Shown one piece after another: positions 1-11,785 of a DNA stretch of 64,000 nucleotides. The notes beneath the pieces were generated by a model. That model searched no databases. It was not told the DNA's origin and saw only the letters and a list, made by a program, of their open reading frames with translations. The stretch lies in assembly GCF_019097595.1 (NCBI RefSeq), contig NC_080732.1, forward strand, positions 7,532,905-7,596,904, given 5' to 3'. Source of the DNA: Hemibagrus wyckioides (taxonomy: Eukaryota > Chordata > Actinopteri > Siluriformes > Bagridae). The stretch's first letter is position 1. Each line of letters begins with the position of its first letter. The position numbers and the translations under genes are program-made.

Positions 1-488
1 GATGAGATGGACCAAGAGCTACATAAAACAGAAACACATAGCCACATTTCCTGTATTGATTCCAGAGCACACAGACTCCAAGTTGTCTTCATATCGATAG
101 ACAGTAATGCACGTCCCACCAAATAATCAATCTCAGTGGCGCTAGGCTAATTAGTGACTCGTTCCATTCCTTGTGTAAGTGGCCTGATCGACCACAGGCA
201 GTAATATGTTTTGGGATCCATTTGCATTTATAACCAAGCAAAAAAACTGAGAAACTTCATATATAACTGTTTGTAGAGACTTTATAGGACTTGTAAAATG
301 AACAAAGATTAGTGATATTGAAGGTTTCTGTAGTTTATAAAAAGGTAGGTTCGTGTAATGCTTGATGTATTGGTAATACATATACTGTATTTGCTCATTT
401 GAAACAAATAGTTTAATGGTAATCGTTTTACAATCATGAACAACCAGACACAACAGCTAATTATATTAGAACAATCTTTGCCAAATCA

Positions 489-775
489 GCCTGTACCTAT
501 CTCAGGTGTCATCGGGCATCAAGGCAGGATACACCCTGGACGGAGTGCCAACCCATTGCAGGGCACACACACTCATTCACACACACTACGGGCAATTTAG
601 AGACTCCAATCAGCCTAGTAGCATGTCTTTGGACTGTGGGAGAAAACCAGAGCACCCGGAGGGGACCCACCAAGCATGGGGAGAACATGCAAACTCCACA
701 CACACAGTGAGCGAGAGCGAGACTCGAACCCAGGAGGCGAACGTGCTAACCACTAAGCCACCGTGCCGCCTATAT
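489..775 (-). repeat. tRNA-derived SINE with L2-like tail (Mermaid-like), copy 1
   Basis: On the minus strand this begins GGCGGCACGGTGGCTTAGTG, with a Pol III A-box-like stretch (TGGCTTAGTGGTTAGCA) and a B-box-like GGTTCGAGTC. It continues into the region that reads as 'mean of cap-and-cap' fish repeat sequence such as GTTTCCTCC-like blocks. The 3' tail microsatellite is missing. The flanks TTGCCAAATC (left) and TTGCCACAAATC (right) may be an eroded target-site duplication. Related copies occur at 12.9, 15.7, 21.5, 32.0, 47.3 and 51.5 kb. The Mermaid family name is from memory. Confidence 0.7.
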
Positions 776-2215
776 TGCCACAAATCTGAAATAAAATATT
801 AGGACATTGCTGGATTTCAGTGTGAGATGTTTTCAGTTGTTGAAGATAACGCCTTCATATCTTAAATGTTTAAGAACAAGCACTTGGGGCAACTCAGATA
901 TCCCCATTAATTCGACAATATAAACATTTGGGTAAAAACAAACTTTTCTATAAATATATTTCCCCCTACTTCTGAAAAACTACAAATACTTACATTTTTT
1001 AGTGTTTAATTTCATATAAGCCATTAACCACCACTGAGGAGTGAGAGATGATGAAAACATTCAATGTATAACATAGGCACAAAAAAACAAGCAGAAATTA
1101 CATTTCTTTAGACCCCGTAAAGAGTTTTTTTTTTTTTTTATTGAAAACTAGTAAATATGTAGAATGCTTTTCAAACCAGAGAATATGTTATATAATAGCA
1201 TATCATGTCATAATTAATAAGTACCATCTGGATAGACACAACATCTTAAACTGAAAACCATTTTTTGCTCCCTGCTACAAATCATCATTGATTGTGCAGA
1301 CATTTTCTAACTACTTCCAATCAATCAAGAAGTAGATACTTTAGAAAGTCTCTCAATTAATTGGTAGGGTTCCCATTACCTCACTGTGATCCGTAATCTC
1401 CCATTACACCACACTGTGTTCTGCGTTCACACAAAAGAAACCTGCTGAAAACCTATTGTCCAGTGTAGATACAAAACTATGCAGGTTTATTTTTAATGTG
1501 GGAATTCAGATATTGTATTACAGATGTAACCATGAAAGATTAATCCTGCCCCCAAAAAGGGCTTCAAGTAATTTTAGACCTTTTCTTCCTCAAGTTGTTC
1601 GGTGAACAACTAGAAACAAATCATGTCTTAAAGAACTCAGGGGAAAACAATTGACAAACCTGACATTTTTCTTCAGTATTCTCATTTAAAGCTCTCATTG
1701 AAGAGCAGCAGATGAGAGGATTTGTTGCAAGGACTTTTGAGATTGGTTGCTGTTGATTTGGTTCACACTTGAGTTCAAATGATGTTTCGTTTACACCTTC
1801 CATAACCAATTGAATTGAGGAGGCAAACACTACAGGGCTCAAAATAACCGAACGAAATGATGTAGCTATGAAGACACCAAGCAAATAATCTAATCTCTAA
1901 CCCAACAACTATTCAAACTGAGTGAATACAATATTAATACAAATTTAGCCTAGCTTTTTTCCATGTTCATGTGTGAGTATGCGCGTATGCAGATGAGGCT
2001 TATCAATCTAAGTACTCTGTGATGAGATGAGTTTGGCACCCTTCCATTACAATTCATTACAGAAGCCTTTGGAAGCACTCCATTAAAAAACTTCATTTCA
2101 TTTAATTACACCTGGCACTCGTCATCACAAGCACACTGGGTGCCAGCTTTATTATTAGCTATTTGTCTCTCTCTTATCAGCCTAACACTTATGCTTTGTT
2201 CTTTTTTCTCCTCAG

Positions 2216-2260
2216 AGATCTCTGTAGCACACTCGAGTCACACGGAGAGACGCTGTGGAG
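2216..2260 (+). CDS. sema5a: sema5a, 45-nt coding exon (third from last)
   Basis: Seen: a pyrimidine-rich tract ending in CTCAG precedes the exon and the donor GTAATG follows it. The exon reads EISVAHSSHTERRCG and ends with one spare base. That base joins the first two bases of the next exon (3686) to make an Asp codon, giving RRCGDFNVFHM across the junction. Known: in vertebrate semaphorin 5A a very similar RRCG-(E/D)-FN segment links the thrombospondin repeats to the membrane helix. This piece is therefore extracellular juxtamembrane sequence. Earlier exons (Sema, PSI and thrombospondin type 1 domains) should lie before base 1; I see none of them in 1-2215. The exon is too short to identify alone, and the call rests on the in-frame join. 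Confidence 0.8.
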
Positions 2261-3412
2261 GTAATGATTTATGCAGTGTGTTACTCACTTCTATTATACA
2301 CCAGATGGACAAGTCAAGACGATTTTATATTATCACAGCCTCTACATGTGAAATATCGAGGCTTCGAATGCAACACTGAAGGCAACACACACACCTACAC
2401 AAAGTGTAAAGAGCAAAGTGTAAGACAAGAACATACTCATAAGTGTGAAAAGGTGACTATGGAAGGGATTGTAACATAAATAGTACAGTTATTACTTTAA
2501 CAGATATAGAAAACAAATATGGTTCTGTATTTCTGTAACAAACTGCAATTGTATTTCATAAAATTCAGCAACAGGTTTTATGCCACTTCAAAAAAAATAT
2601 GACTGGAAAGAGACGTTAAATGCCATGAATAAAATAACAGATCATTTTCAGGCTATGTGTGTAAGCCATTTCAGATAATAGAGAGATTATGAATTTATTG
2701 ACTCAGAAACAAGGGCATAAAACTACCATACACATATTTTTTTCCTAAACTAAAATAGTAATTGAATTATTTCATTATTAATATAGTAATAAATATTGCA
2801 TTTGAGATATTCTGTGAAAAAAAAAAATGTCCTAAAAATATGAAAGCAATCATCATTACCTGTTTTTTCTTCTTTTCTTTTTTTTTTTGACACAATAGAA
2901 AATTGCTTCTGGCAAGAAGAGAATTATCTTTCCAGGATGTTACCCAACATTCTATTTCTATTCACTCTTTCTCCTCTAAAGGGCTGACTCAAAAATTCAC
3001 CTCACAGTTTTCAATCAGTCTGCAAAATTGAAAACACTAAAATTGAAAGCAAAAAAAAAAAAAAAAAATTCTAATAATATTTGAATGAAAACTCCTCTGG
3101 TTTCTAAATGTTGGCTTACTTTTTTTGCTAAAAATAAAATAAAATAAAATACTACATACTACATAGAAATTGGTAAGGACCACATGATGGATGAAAACAA
3201 AGAATTGAAGGAAGTGTTCATTCTGTTTCCCATGAATGTTTGCTTAAACAGGTGTAATATCATCACTATTTGATCCAAATTACTAAATAATATAGTAACT
3301 GTAATATTTATCTTAAAATAGCCAATGCCTTAATGTGTTAACTATGCCACATGTCACCAGCTAGGGTGAAACTATGACACAAACACACTAGGTCTTAGTT
3401 GAAATAGAGAGA

Positions 3413-3580
3413 CGTAATGGCATTTACAGCCTCTTTTCCAGAGTGACTTAAATTTATCACATTTATACAGCTACGGCTCTTGATCAAGGGCCCAGCCACA
3501 GTTTGGTGGCCCTGGGATTTAAATTCAGAAACTTCCTATCAGTAATCAAGCACCTTACCCACTGAGCTACCACTACCCAC
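3413..3580 (-). repeat. tRNA-derived SINE, second family, minus orientation
   Basis: On the minus strand it starts GTGGGTAGTGGTAGCTCAGT, an A-box-like tRNA head. An eroded B box with AAATCCCAGGGCCACCA follows, and then the body GGCCCTTGATCAAGAGCC. This is the common fish SINE type whose body reads 'gggcccttgagcaaggccc'. It sits in the sema5a intron about 100 bp before the transmembrane exon and is antisense to the gene. Confidence 0.7.
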
Positions 3581-3685
3581 TTATTAGAGAAACTGTGCCA
3601 GTGTTGCATGTTGCAAAATGTGCTTTTTTGACAGAGTTCATTCTGGATCAATTTAATTCACCATCTGCTCTGTTTAATTGCACAG

Positions 3686-3897
3686 ACTTCAACGTATTCC
3701 ACATGATCGCTGTGGGTTTGAGCAGCTCCATTCTAGGCTGTTTGGTGACTCTATTGGTCTACACCTACTGTCAAAGATATCAGCAGCAATCCCATGATGC
3801 AACAGTGATCCATCCCATTTCTGCTGCACCTCTCAACACCAGCATCACCAACCACATCAACAAACTGGATAAATATGATACAGTGGAAGCCATTAAG
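3686..3897 (+). CDS. sema5a: sema5a, transmembrane and proximal cytoplasmic exon
   Basis: Semaphorin 5A is a single-pass axon-guidance protein that acts at the neuronal surface through plexin receptors. This 212-nt exon completes a split Asp codon and then encodes 70 residues. The first part is the membrane helix (MIAVGLSSSILGCLVTLLVY and nearby residues, about 3703-3771). A stop-transfer stretch CQRYQQQ follows, and then a cytoplasmic segment ending NKLDKYDTVEAIK. I recognise this as strongly conserved in vertebrate SEMA5A. The acceptor is TTTAATTGCACAG and the donor GTCAGT directly follows the AAG codon, so the next intron (3898-10238, 6.3 kb) is phase 0. Open reading frame continues beyond the donor to 4107 but does not resemble semaphorin there. 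Confidence 0.95.
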
Positions 3898-6800
3898 GTC
3901 AGTACGGCTCTCTGCTGCTCAGAGATAAATGCGCAACGTAAATGCACCATGGTCCAAATGTCTGAGTCTAGTACCAAGAAATTTCCTGATTCCATGAAAT
4001 ATTCTGAATATATAGGTGACACACGATGTAATTTATGTGAGTATCTTCCAACTTTACCTCAGCTATTCAGGTTAAAGATTTCAGTCATGACTCACAAGAA
4101 ACTATAACTGTTTTGTAGAAGTAAGAGACAGGATGAAAACGTGGGTGCTGTTAGGGATGAAGAGAATCATTATTGTCCATAAAACAATAAACTGGGAGAA
4201 TTAAGAAAGACTGAAAGAGACAAAACAGACTTATATGGAATCAGAGGAATGGCTCCGTTTTGAACTAATTACGACTTTAACACAGAAAAGGTGCACACAT
4301 TAGGAGAACAAAACCAATAACATGACAGAGATTGAGAGAGGAGTTAAAACAAAAAGGCAGAAGGCTAAATAAACCAAAGCGCATGTAGGACAAGTAACAA
4401 ATGCCCTGTACCATGCAGAATACTCAAAGGGGCAATTTCTGACAATAACTAATGAATTAAATGTTTTTCTTTATTTATTTATTTTATATCCACAATGATC
4501 ACACAATCTCCCATACCTTTTAAACTACTAATAAAACTTGGTAGTTTGTTGTTCGGACGTTCTCCTGAAAATGAAGAGGATTGCACTCCTGGGACTTCAG
4601 AAAAAAAAAAAAAGATTACTAATGACTTTTTTCCTTTTAGTAAGATAAGGGACATAAAAATAATAATAAAATAAAGTACTAATAAAATCCTGCATACATT
4701 ACTTCATGATGTCATTGCTAGAGCTTTAAAAAAAAAATACCATAGCCTTTTAGATTCAGATGTTAACACATGATTTAGTTCAAATAAAGTAACAGAAAGC
4801 TGTGGTTATGGTTATTTTCGTCTGCTCTGTCGCTGCACTGAATATGGGTTTTATTGACAAAGCATCAAATAATGCAGCTTTTTTAGGGGTAGGATTAAGA
4901 GCAAATGCCTTCGATCAATAAGAGCACATATTGTGGCTTTAGTAAATCTACAGCCTTGTTTGTGGAATGTTATTTTATTAAATATTTTTTTTGATAACAG
5001 ATAAACTAACATCAGTGCTTGGTAGTGAACTCAGACTTTTGGACCCAAGTGTAAATTTATACTGGTTAATCCAGTGTGTTCTCTGTGTCTCTCACTCTGT
5101 TGTTTCTGTCTAAAAATTCATCACTCATCCACTGCTTTCCCATAAGTGATTATCTCGCCCTGACTGGTGTATTCGGTGCTTAAAGATGATTAGCTGATGT
5201 AAAAACAAGACCATTTCGCTCAAAGTATTGTTGCACATTCTTATTTCTCAATTTACTCTCTATTCGAGTAGAGTTTTTCCCACATAACATAACGCAAAAG
5301 CAATGGAATTACGTCTGTATTTTTACAAACACAGCCAACACAACAATTATGAAGTGATTAGGTTCGAGTCTTGGCAAATTAAAAGAGCTCCATCTTATTG
5401 CAAGTTCTGTCTCGATTGTAAAATTGCTTACAGTATTTCATAACTATGGCTAATTACATTATACCACAGACTCCAGCGCCCAGACAGTCACTTACACTAT
5501 TATGCAATATTATAATGAGTTTGACAGGCTATAAGAATAGAAAAAATGGGGTACAATATAATAAGTTGTCATATAATGAGTTTTCATTAACAGAATGATA
5601 AATATAATATATAAAAAAAAAAAAGTCCACTGCTTAAAACTTTTTTAATACTTAGTTTAATCTAGGTGGTACTTTGTATTGAATAATACATTTCATAACT
5701 GCAAACAAACATATATATATATATTTATATATATTTAATTTTTTTTGTTTAAATCATTGCTTTAACAAGTGAACATCCACCTTTTTTTTTAATCTGACAC
5801 CATTTTCACATGTGTATAATTTATCACACGGTAATACACACACTGTTAACACACAGCGTTAATTGGTTTCATATTTTGCCAACACGTTCTTGATGCAGAA
5901 AAAAAATATCTATACTATTCATTTATTAATATATTCAATGAATAAGTAATTGGCAGTACAGCTAAGGTGATCGCTGAATGTCTTCCAATTGTCAATGGTT
6001 TACTGCTGTCAAAAACTAAAAAAAAAAAAAAAAAAATCAGTTTTGTTTCATTTTCATTGTGACATCGGCTTAGCCAATCAGAGCCAAGCTTTCAAGCAGA
6101 AATGACTGACTGCTTGATAATCTGAGGCAGGACTTTAACTTTGAGCTAGCATTTTTCTTAGAAATTAATGGAATATAAAAAGATAGATTTGCTGTTTAAT
6201 CTGTGTACCAAAGGTATATTTATTTTGTGTGACATTATTTATTATATAGTTTAGAATAATATATACATATCGAAGCCTACAAGAAATGATTTATCGGTGT
6301 TTGGATGTCAGAAAAAATTCAGGTGTAAATGGAAATGAACAACATTAATTATACGTTAGAATGGAAAGAAAAAACAAATGAAATGAAATGCTGGTACACT
6401 GGATTTGATTGCATGCAGGTAGAAATGACAGATTTGGTACCACCATTAATGTTTGGGGATTTTCAGGTTAAACTGCATATATAACATCTTGTCTTGAAAT
6501 GGGAGAAAATATAGAATGTTTAAAATGATGAAATATGTTTATTTTGTCCATGAAAAACCACTGCATTTCACCTTTGAGACAGGCTTAAGCTCTGCCCACT
6601 TCATAATCAAGCTTCTGTCCCTAAAAGTTTCCTGCTCTCTGTTTGTCAAGATGATATACTATACATGTCAAGTTCCTTTATACACCTTATACACCACACT
6701 TACTAGGGTGTAAACATTCAATCAAATTGTATCTTTAAAACCAACCTTCTCAAAATAATTCTTTCTATATGAAGAGCCTAAAAATCTCAGTTACTTGATG

Positions 6801-7032
6801 ACTTTTATGAAATGGTCATACCTTTTCAGACGTATTTTACAGAGGAAATTCCCACTATGTTGAGAATTGTTGGATTCGTGTTTGATTTTAATCTTAAAAC
6901 TTAATATCAAAAAGAAATTTGTTGGTATTTTCATGAATATCCCCAAGGTTAAATAGACATCTTAAAAGAATATCAGCATATTCATAGAATTTTGCAATAT
7001 TGTTAGCATGTCAGAATATTTCTTGTCATCAC

Positions 7033-7250
7033 ATCAGTTAAGGCTTTGGCTTGATCAGAAAGTCGGGGGCACAAACCCCAGCTTTGCCAAACTGCCAGTG
7101 TTGGACACTTGAGCAAAGCCCTTAATTCTCTCTGCCTTAGGGGTGCTGTATCATGGCCAATCCTAAGCTCTGACCCACACTTCCTAACAAGCTGGGATAT
7201 GCAAAAAATTGCAGAATTTCACTGTGCTAAAATGTATATGTGCCAAAAAA
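7033..7250 (+). repeat. tRNA-derived SINE, second family, variant tail
   Basis: The body includes GGACACTTGAGCAAAGCCCT, GGGGTGCTGTATCATGGCCA and CTAACAAGCTGGGATATGCA, and ends near AATTTCACTGTGCTAAAATG. The tRNA-like head is shortened to GTTAAGGCTTTGGCTTGATC. The same tail type recurs at 62,690-62,862 on the other strand. It lies in the large sema5a intron. Confidence 0.7.
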
Positions 7251-8059
7251 GGTTTCTTCATATTTATTTGTTTTGTTTTGTTTTGTTTTTTTAAAGAAAA
7301 TCACTATAATCAGCTGTAGGCTAAAATATTAATAGCTAAACGAAGCTATTATGTTGCTAGGATACGTATATATGTGATGTGTCTGTGTATACATACAGTA
7401 CACAATTCTGTTTGCTAGTGAACCCATGAGTAAGTATCCAAATCAAAGGTATTTTTACAGGATTAGTACAGAGGATTTAGTCCTGATTTCGCTTTGCTCC
7501 CTTCCTCTTCGCAGCCTGACGTTTCTGTACTCTTACCTTTGGATGACCACAGCATGCGCCAGGCTTTATCCACTAACACTGGTGTGACCCGACGCTTGGA
7601 GATTTTCTACTAACTCTCGATCAGCATATGTCCTCTCCTGCGTCTGTCCTTCCCCTGTGATTCTCTCGTTCTCTGGCAGGTGTGCTCACGCATTTGTTCT
7701 TCGGGTTTTTCCACCTTCATCTTATTTCACAAGGCTCTGTGAAACCGAGGCTTGTGAAAAAGCAGTGTGTAACTTTGTTGCCTGTTCTGTTTCGCTGGTG
7801 TTGTGAAATGGCCACAGCAGTCATATGTTTACTTGCTTGCTTGCTTCACTTTCCACTTTCTTTGTTACACTGTTCACAAAGTACAACATGTGTCTGATCC
7901 AGTTATTTCAGCTGTTTGACTAATTACATTATGGAGTATTTTTTTCTTTTTTTTTTTGTATATTAGCCAGATATTCTTGATCTAATTAATATATTCAGAT
8001 TAGATGTGTAAATTACAATAAATGATCAAATTGATATTGTTACACCTGTGAGTCAGAAG

Positions 8060-8240
8060 TCACTTTTTTGGGTACACCATCCTCATTTCCATCCACTTCC
8101 ATATCAGATGTCAAAACACAGGCAGGAGGTTAATCCATAATCCAAATCTAGAAACAGATAATGATCAAAACCAAATAAAACAACACTAGAGCAAAACCTA
8201 GGATATCTGCTAAATAAATCTTAGGAACTAGGGAAACACA
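8060..8240. repeat. Interspersed repeat related to those at 37.97 and 63.06 kb
   Basis: Phrases such as TCAAAACACAGGCAGGAGGT, TAATCCATAATCCAAATCTA and AACAGATAATGATCAAAACC are typical of a fish non-autonomous repeat that also appears at 37,965-38,400 and 63,060-63,370. It runs directly into the AACTAGGAAAAC-type minisatellite and is probably its source. Confidence 0.45.
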
Positions 8241-9095
8241 AAGTATAAATGTAACTCAGTAAATATAAGGGACCAAATGAATGAGAAGGAGTGGAGAAAC
8301 TATGAAACCTAAGAAATGAGGCAATAAGAGTGTGTTGGAAAAACAAGGGACTAGGAGCATTAAGGAAACTAATGATCCAGGAGGACCAGAAAAACAAGAG
8401 AACTTGAATGACTTAAAAAACCATAAAACCAAAGGCAAGGCATCTACGTGGAATCAGGAAACAAGTTGGATTATTGAAAGCAATGGTCAAAGATTAGGAA
8501 AACTACAGAACTTGGGGAACTAGGAAAAAAAAAATCTAGGAGAGCTAGGTCAAATTATGGGCCAGAGAAATGTGAAAACTAGCAAGTCAAGGCAACTAAG
8601 AAGACTACGGATACAAGGGACCTATAATGATTAAGAAAAACTGCAGAAGAAGGTGGACTAAGAAAATGAAGATTGTAGAAACTCGGATGATTAGGAAAAC
8701 ATTAAAACTATGGGGCATAATGGGGGAAAAAAAGATAATATGGAGAACAGGCAAAATATGAAGACTAGCAAGACAAGGCAATGAAGAAGACTGAAAAATA
8801 AGGGAACAAAAATGGGCACAGCAAGAGAAATAAGGACACAAGTACTTTGAAAACAGTTTAACTAGGATGACTAGCAAAATGGGAGAAGTTGGAGAAACAA
8901 AGAACTAGGGAAAAATAACTAAGAAGACTTAAGAAATAAGGACACTAGAAAGACTAGAGGAACAACATAATAAGGAGAACTAAAGAAACAAACTAGGATG
9001 ACTGTAGATACCAAGGAATAGGGGGTTAGGGAGGTAAAATAACTAGGAGTTACAGAGAAGATGACTAAAGGGAAGGAACTAGGAAAACAACATAC
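8150..9095. repeat. Degenerate purine-rich minisatellite, motif like GGAACTAGGAAAACAAG
   Basis: Over more than 900 bp the plus strand keeps repeating variants of 'aactagg-aaaac-aagg-gaact' (for example GAACTAGGGAAACACAAAG, GGAAAACTACAGAACTTGGG and TAGGAAAACATTAAAACTAT). C and T are scarce. Unit length is irregular, about 15-35 nt. It resumes after a Tc1 fragment at about 9,450-9,700, so the array was probably split by that insertion. It lies in the sema5a intron. Confidence 0.65.
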
Positions 9096-9452
9096 ATTAA
9101 ATTGAAAGAAGTGTGTTGGCTATCCCAAAAGTGTCTAGTATGTCGTTGTATGTGAGAATTTCCCTTTACTGGAACATAAAGGCCCAAATCTGTTTCAGCA
9201 TGATAATACCCCTGTGCACACGAAGCAAGGCTTCAATAACCACATGGCTTGCCAAGTTTAATGTGGAAGAACTTGAGTGGCCCAAGCCATGACCACAACC
9301 CCACTAGAACACATTTGGGATGAATGTTGGCACACCGTCTTCTTACACAAGTGCCCAACCTCACTAATGCTCTTATGGCATTTCCATCAAAGTAAAACTC
9401 TGTGGTTATGATGGTCAAGTGTCCAGAAACTTTTGGCTACATAGTGTAACTA
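9095..9452 (+). mobile_element. 3' fragment of a Tc1/mariner element
   Basis: The segment keeps decayed transposase landmarks in order. First is the second catalytic Asp region (TTTCAGCATGATAATACCCC, reading FQHDNTPVH-like), then GTGGAAGAACTTGAGTGGCC (VEELEWP-like), then ACACATTTGGGATGAATG (HLGMN-like, from the IEHLWDEL block). It ends with the TIR-like CAGAAACTTTTGGCTACATA. Frames are broken throughout. It differs from the three copies at 35.9-53.5 kb and belongs to another Tc1 subfamily. Confidence 0.7.
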
Positions 9453-9700
9453 GAAAAAAAAGAAGTGACTAGAGGAACAAGGCAAATAAACTACTAGGAA
9501 ATAAAGGAACTAAAAGTACTATGAGTGAACTATGAGGACCAAGAAAATTATGGAAATTGCAAAAATTAGAGAACTGCATGGACTGGGGAAACAGGGTATC
9601 CATGAGGATTAGAGAAACAAGGCAATTAGAAGGAATAAAAATCCAGATAAATTATTGAAGTGGTAAGATGGGGGAAATTAAGGATCGAGGGAACTGCTTT
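9450..9700. repeat. Continuation of the purine-rich minisatellite
   Basis: The same AACTAGG / GGAACAAGG vocabulary as 8,150-9,095 resumes after the Tc1 fragment, with more divergence towards the right end. Confidence 0.5.
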
Positions 9701-10238
9701 GGAATACATCATAAAATACCTGACAGATTAACTCTTCAGATATGGGCAAGATGCATGAACATGTGGAAATACTAATTATTAAATGGGTAGAGTGGGAATG
9801 AAGAAAAAAGGTAAGTAAACTGGTCTAGCAGATGGTAGGGTCCCAATCAACAGTAATATTTCCCTGGATCCCCAGATCTGTGGTTCATCTGCTTCCCTTA
9901 TTTCCTTAGTCCTCATAGTTTCACACATCGAATCCAAACTGTCTTATTTTTTAGGCAAAAAAAATTACTTACCCAGGCTGTATCTTCCTTAGTGGTTTGT
10001 AGAGGAAGTGACTATATTTGAAGCGTACATGATACAAGAATTCATAACTAATTGTGATGCTACTCACTAGTAGACCAACTCATTGTTCATCAGTGTATTT
10101 GATTTATTTTTCTTTTATTTATTGTTTAGTGCAGCACATTTCTATTGTTTTTAGTGTTTGCCTGTAGTTTTCAACTGTTTTAATCTAGAAATGAGAAATT
10201 ACTTAGTCTTGCTTAATGCACTTCTTTCTCATTCACAG

Positions 10239-10358
10239 GCTTTCAACAAGAACAACTTGATCCTGGAGGAAAGAAATAAATACTTTAACCCCCAATTAGC
10301 TGGAAAAACCTACACCAACGCCTATTTCACGGATGTCAACACCTACGATGACTATTAA
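10239..10358 (+). CDS. sema5a: sema5a, terminal coding exon with stop codon
   Basis: This exon gives the C-terminal end of the semaphorin 5A cytoplasmic tail. It starts AFNKNNLILEERNKYFNP and ends TDVNTYDDY before TAA, 39 residues in all. The acceptor is a clear polypyrimidine tract ending TTCACAG, and the phase-0 start matches the preceding exon's phase-0 donor. Joining the two gives VEAIK-AFNKNN, as in SEMA5A of other vertebrates. The tail has no catalytic domain. The aromatic and acidic C-terminus is conserved and presumably mediates protein contacts, but no binding motif can be assigned from sequence alone. Confidence 0.95.
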   Translation, partial: AFNKNNLILEERNKYFNPQLAGKTYTNAYFTDVNTYDDY

Positions 10359-11298
10359 TCACAATCGAGCTTTAGGACCAGCACTGCTTAATTTGCAATT
10401 CCACCACCGTGAACAGTTTATGGACTCTAGTTTTTTGTTTTTTTTCCCTCTTCCCTCATGGCTTGCATTGCTGTATGATGTTTTATGTGGGACCATTTTA
10501 ACATCACATGTCAGTAAACCCCCATCAAACCATCTTCAACTCTAACAAGGACATTGTGCTCTTCTGGTGTCTGCACAAACTCAACTCTGAACAGTGAAAG
10601 GATATCTCCAAGTTGGAGAACTGTTTCAAAAAAAAAAAAAAAAACTTTGAGAGAGGACCTGATTCCTCTTCAAACTCTTTAAGAAAGACCTTTGGGCAAG
10701 GGGTTGGTGCTTTTTGCATGATTTTCATCTTTTTATTTCATTCGTTTTGCATTGCATGGTTGATCGCGCTCCAGCAGACCAGGTCACGTCCTCAATGACC
10801 AGATTGACCCATGACAGCTTTGTCTGCTGTGCTGAATCAGCAGCGACCCCGTGCCTCCCACATTGGTGCCCAGAATATTTGCCTGCCTAAAAAGAACAAG
10901 TGTAGATACATTGGTGTCTGGCAAATATGTTTATCTGCTCAAGCTAAGTCCAGTGATGGGAATATCTGTGGGTTTATTTTTTGTCTTGTACAGTACATTC
11001 ATCATAAATTGTACATCTGTGTAGCTTTTGTAGACCAAACTCTTATAATGCTTGTCGTTTCGTCCCACTGTAATTCATTAACTTTAAAAGGAGGATTTAA
11101 CATTTAAAAACAAACACTAACACCTTTTTATAACTGTACTCCTTTGCTAATTTGAATACTAAGATCATATTTATGTTCAGATGTTTAGAACAAGTTGTCA
11201 TAACTGCATCACGAGCTCCTATTTTCTAAAGGGACACTAATGTTTTACCCCATCATCTAAAAGGTAACACCATTTCTTCATGATGATAACCGTATTGG

Positions 11299-11614
11299 TG
11301 CTGTATTTTCCAGACTATAAGGTGCATTCTTTTTCACCTCTCCCACTGTATGTTTTAAAAGTTTGTAGTTTGTTCAGAATTATTTGGTCATTTTAATTAA
11401 CCCATTACTTCGTGTCTTTACGAGAGCCTCGATGCATAGATTTTAATCATGTCTGGTAAACGATCCTTAGCATTATTTTGTCTCTTGGTACATAGAGGAT
11501 ACTCTACACTAGACTGCGACTAAAGTGTCATTCACTCCTATTTCTCAGTTGTCTCATATCAGTGTTTACAGAAGCCAACACTCTGGAGCGTCTTATTGTC
11601 TGGAAAATATGGTA
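11299..11614. mobile_element. MITE with TIRs of the CCAGACTATAAGG type
   Basis: The ends are inverted repeats. The left end reads TGTATTTTCCAGACTATAAG and the complement of the right end reads CATATTTTCCAGACAATAAG. The interior (about 316 bp overall) is non-coding. This resembles a widespread vertebrate MITE whose ends read GTATTTTYCGGACTATAAGGCGC. Its superfamily is uncertain to me. It lies inside the probable sema5a 3' UTR, so it may be transcribed as part of that mRNA. Confidence 0.6.
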
Positions 11615-11719
11615 ATGCAGTGATCAGTGCTGGGATATCTGTTGTGTTCAATTTCTACTAATTGTTTTGGGGTTTTTTTTACATGCAAAAGTTCTGTTCG
11701 CTTGTTTTAATGTGCATAA

Positions 11720-11725
11720 ATTAAA
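11720..11725 (+). promoter_or_regulatory. Candidate poly(A) signal ATTAAA for sema5a
   Basis: An ATTAAA hexamer about 1.36 kb after the sema5a stop, with GT-rich sequence 20-50 nt downstream. It is the best signal before 12 kb, but other AATAAA motifs occur later (for example near 12,809). Confidence 0.35.
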
Positions 11726-11785
11726 ACAGCTTCATACAACTCAGTGTTTTGGTGACTCAGTGTTTCAGTTTCAGTGTAAACCGCT

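Larger units (their letters stand above)
10359..11745 (+). other. sema5a: Probable sema5a 3' untranslated region
   Basis: This AT-rich sequence follows the sema5a stop codon. It has a 17-nt A run near 10,627 and no long coding frame. I see no AATAAA before about 11.7 kb. The first credible poly(A) signal is ATTAAA at 11720-11725, followed by a GT-rich stretch (TCAGTGTTTTGGTGACTCAG) that could be the downstream element. The extent is inferred, because mammalian SEMA5A has a longer 3' UTR and the real end may lie further on. Confidence 0.5.

Noticed and set aside
506..802. 98-codon frame at the left edge of the window, and similar frames at 15,679-16,041
   Set aside because: Both are translations of SINE sequence; the same peptide pieces (GIKAGYTLDGVPTHCRAHT-like) recur because the repeat recurs.
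3898..4107. Continuation of the sema5a frame past the second donor as extra coding sequence
   Set aside because: A good donor (AAG/GTCAGT) and an in-frame acceptor at 10,239 give the conserved tail. The read-through residues do not resemble semaphorin 5A.
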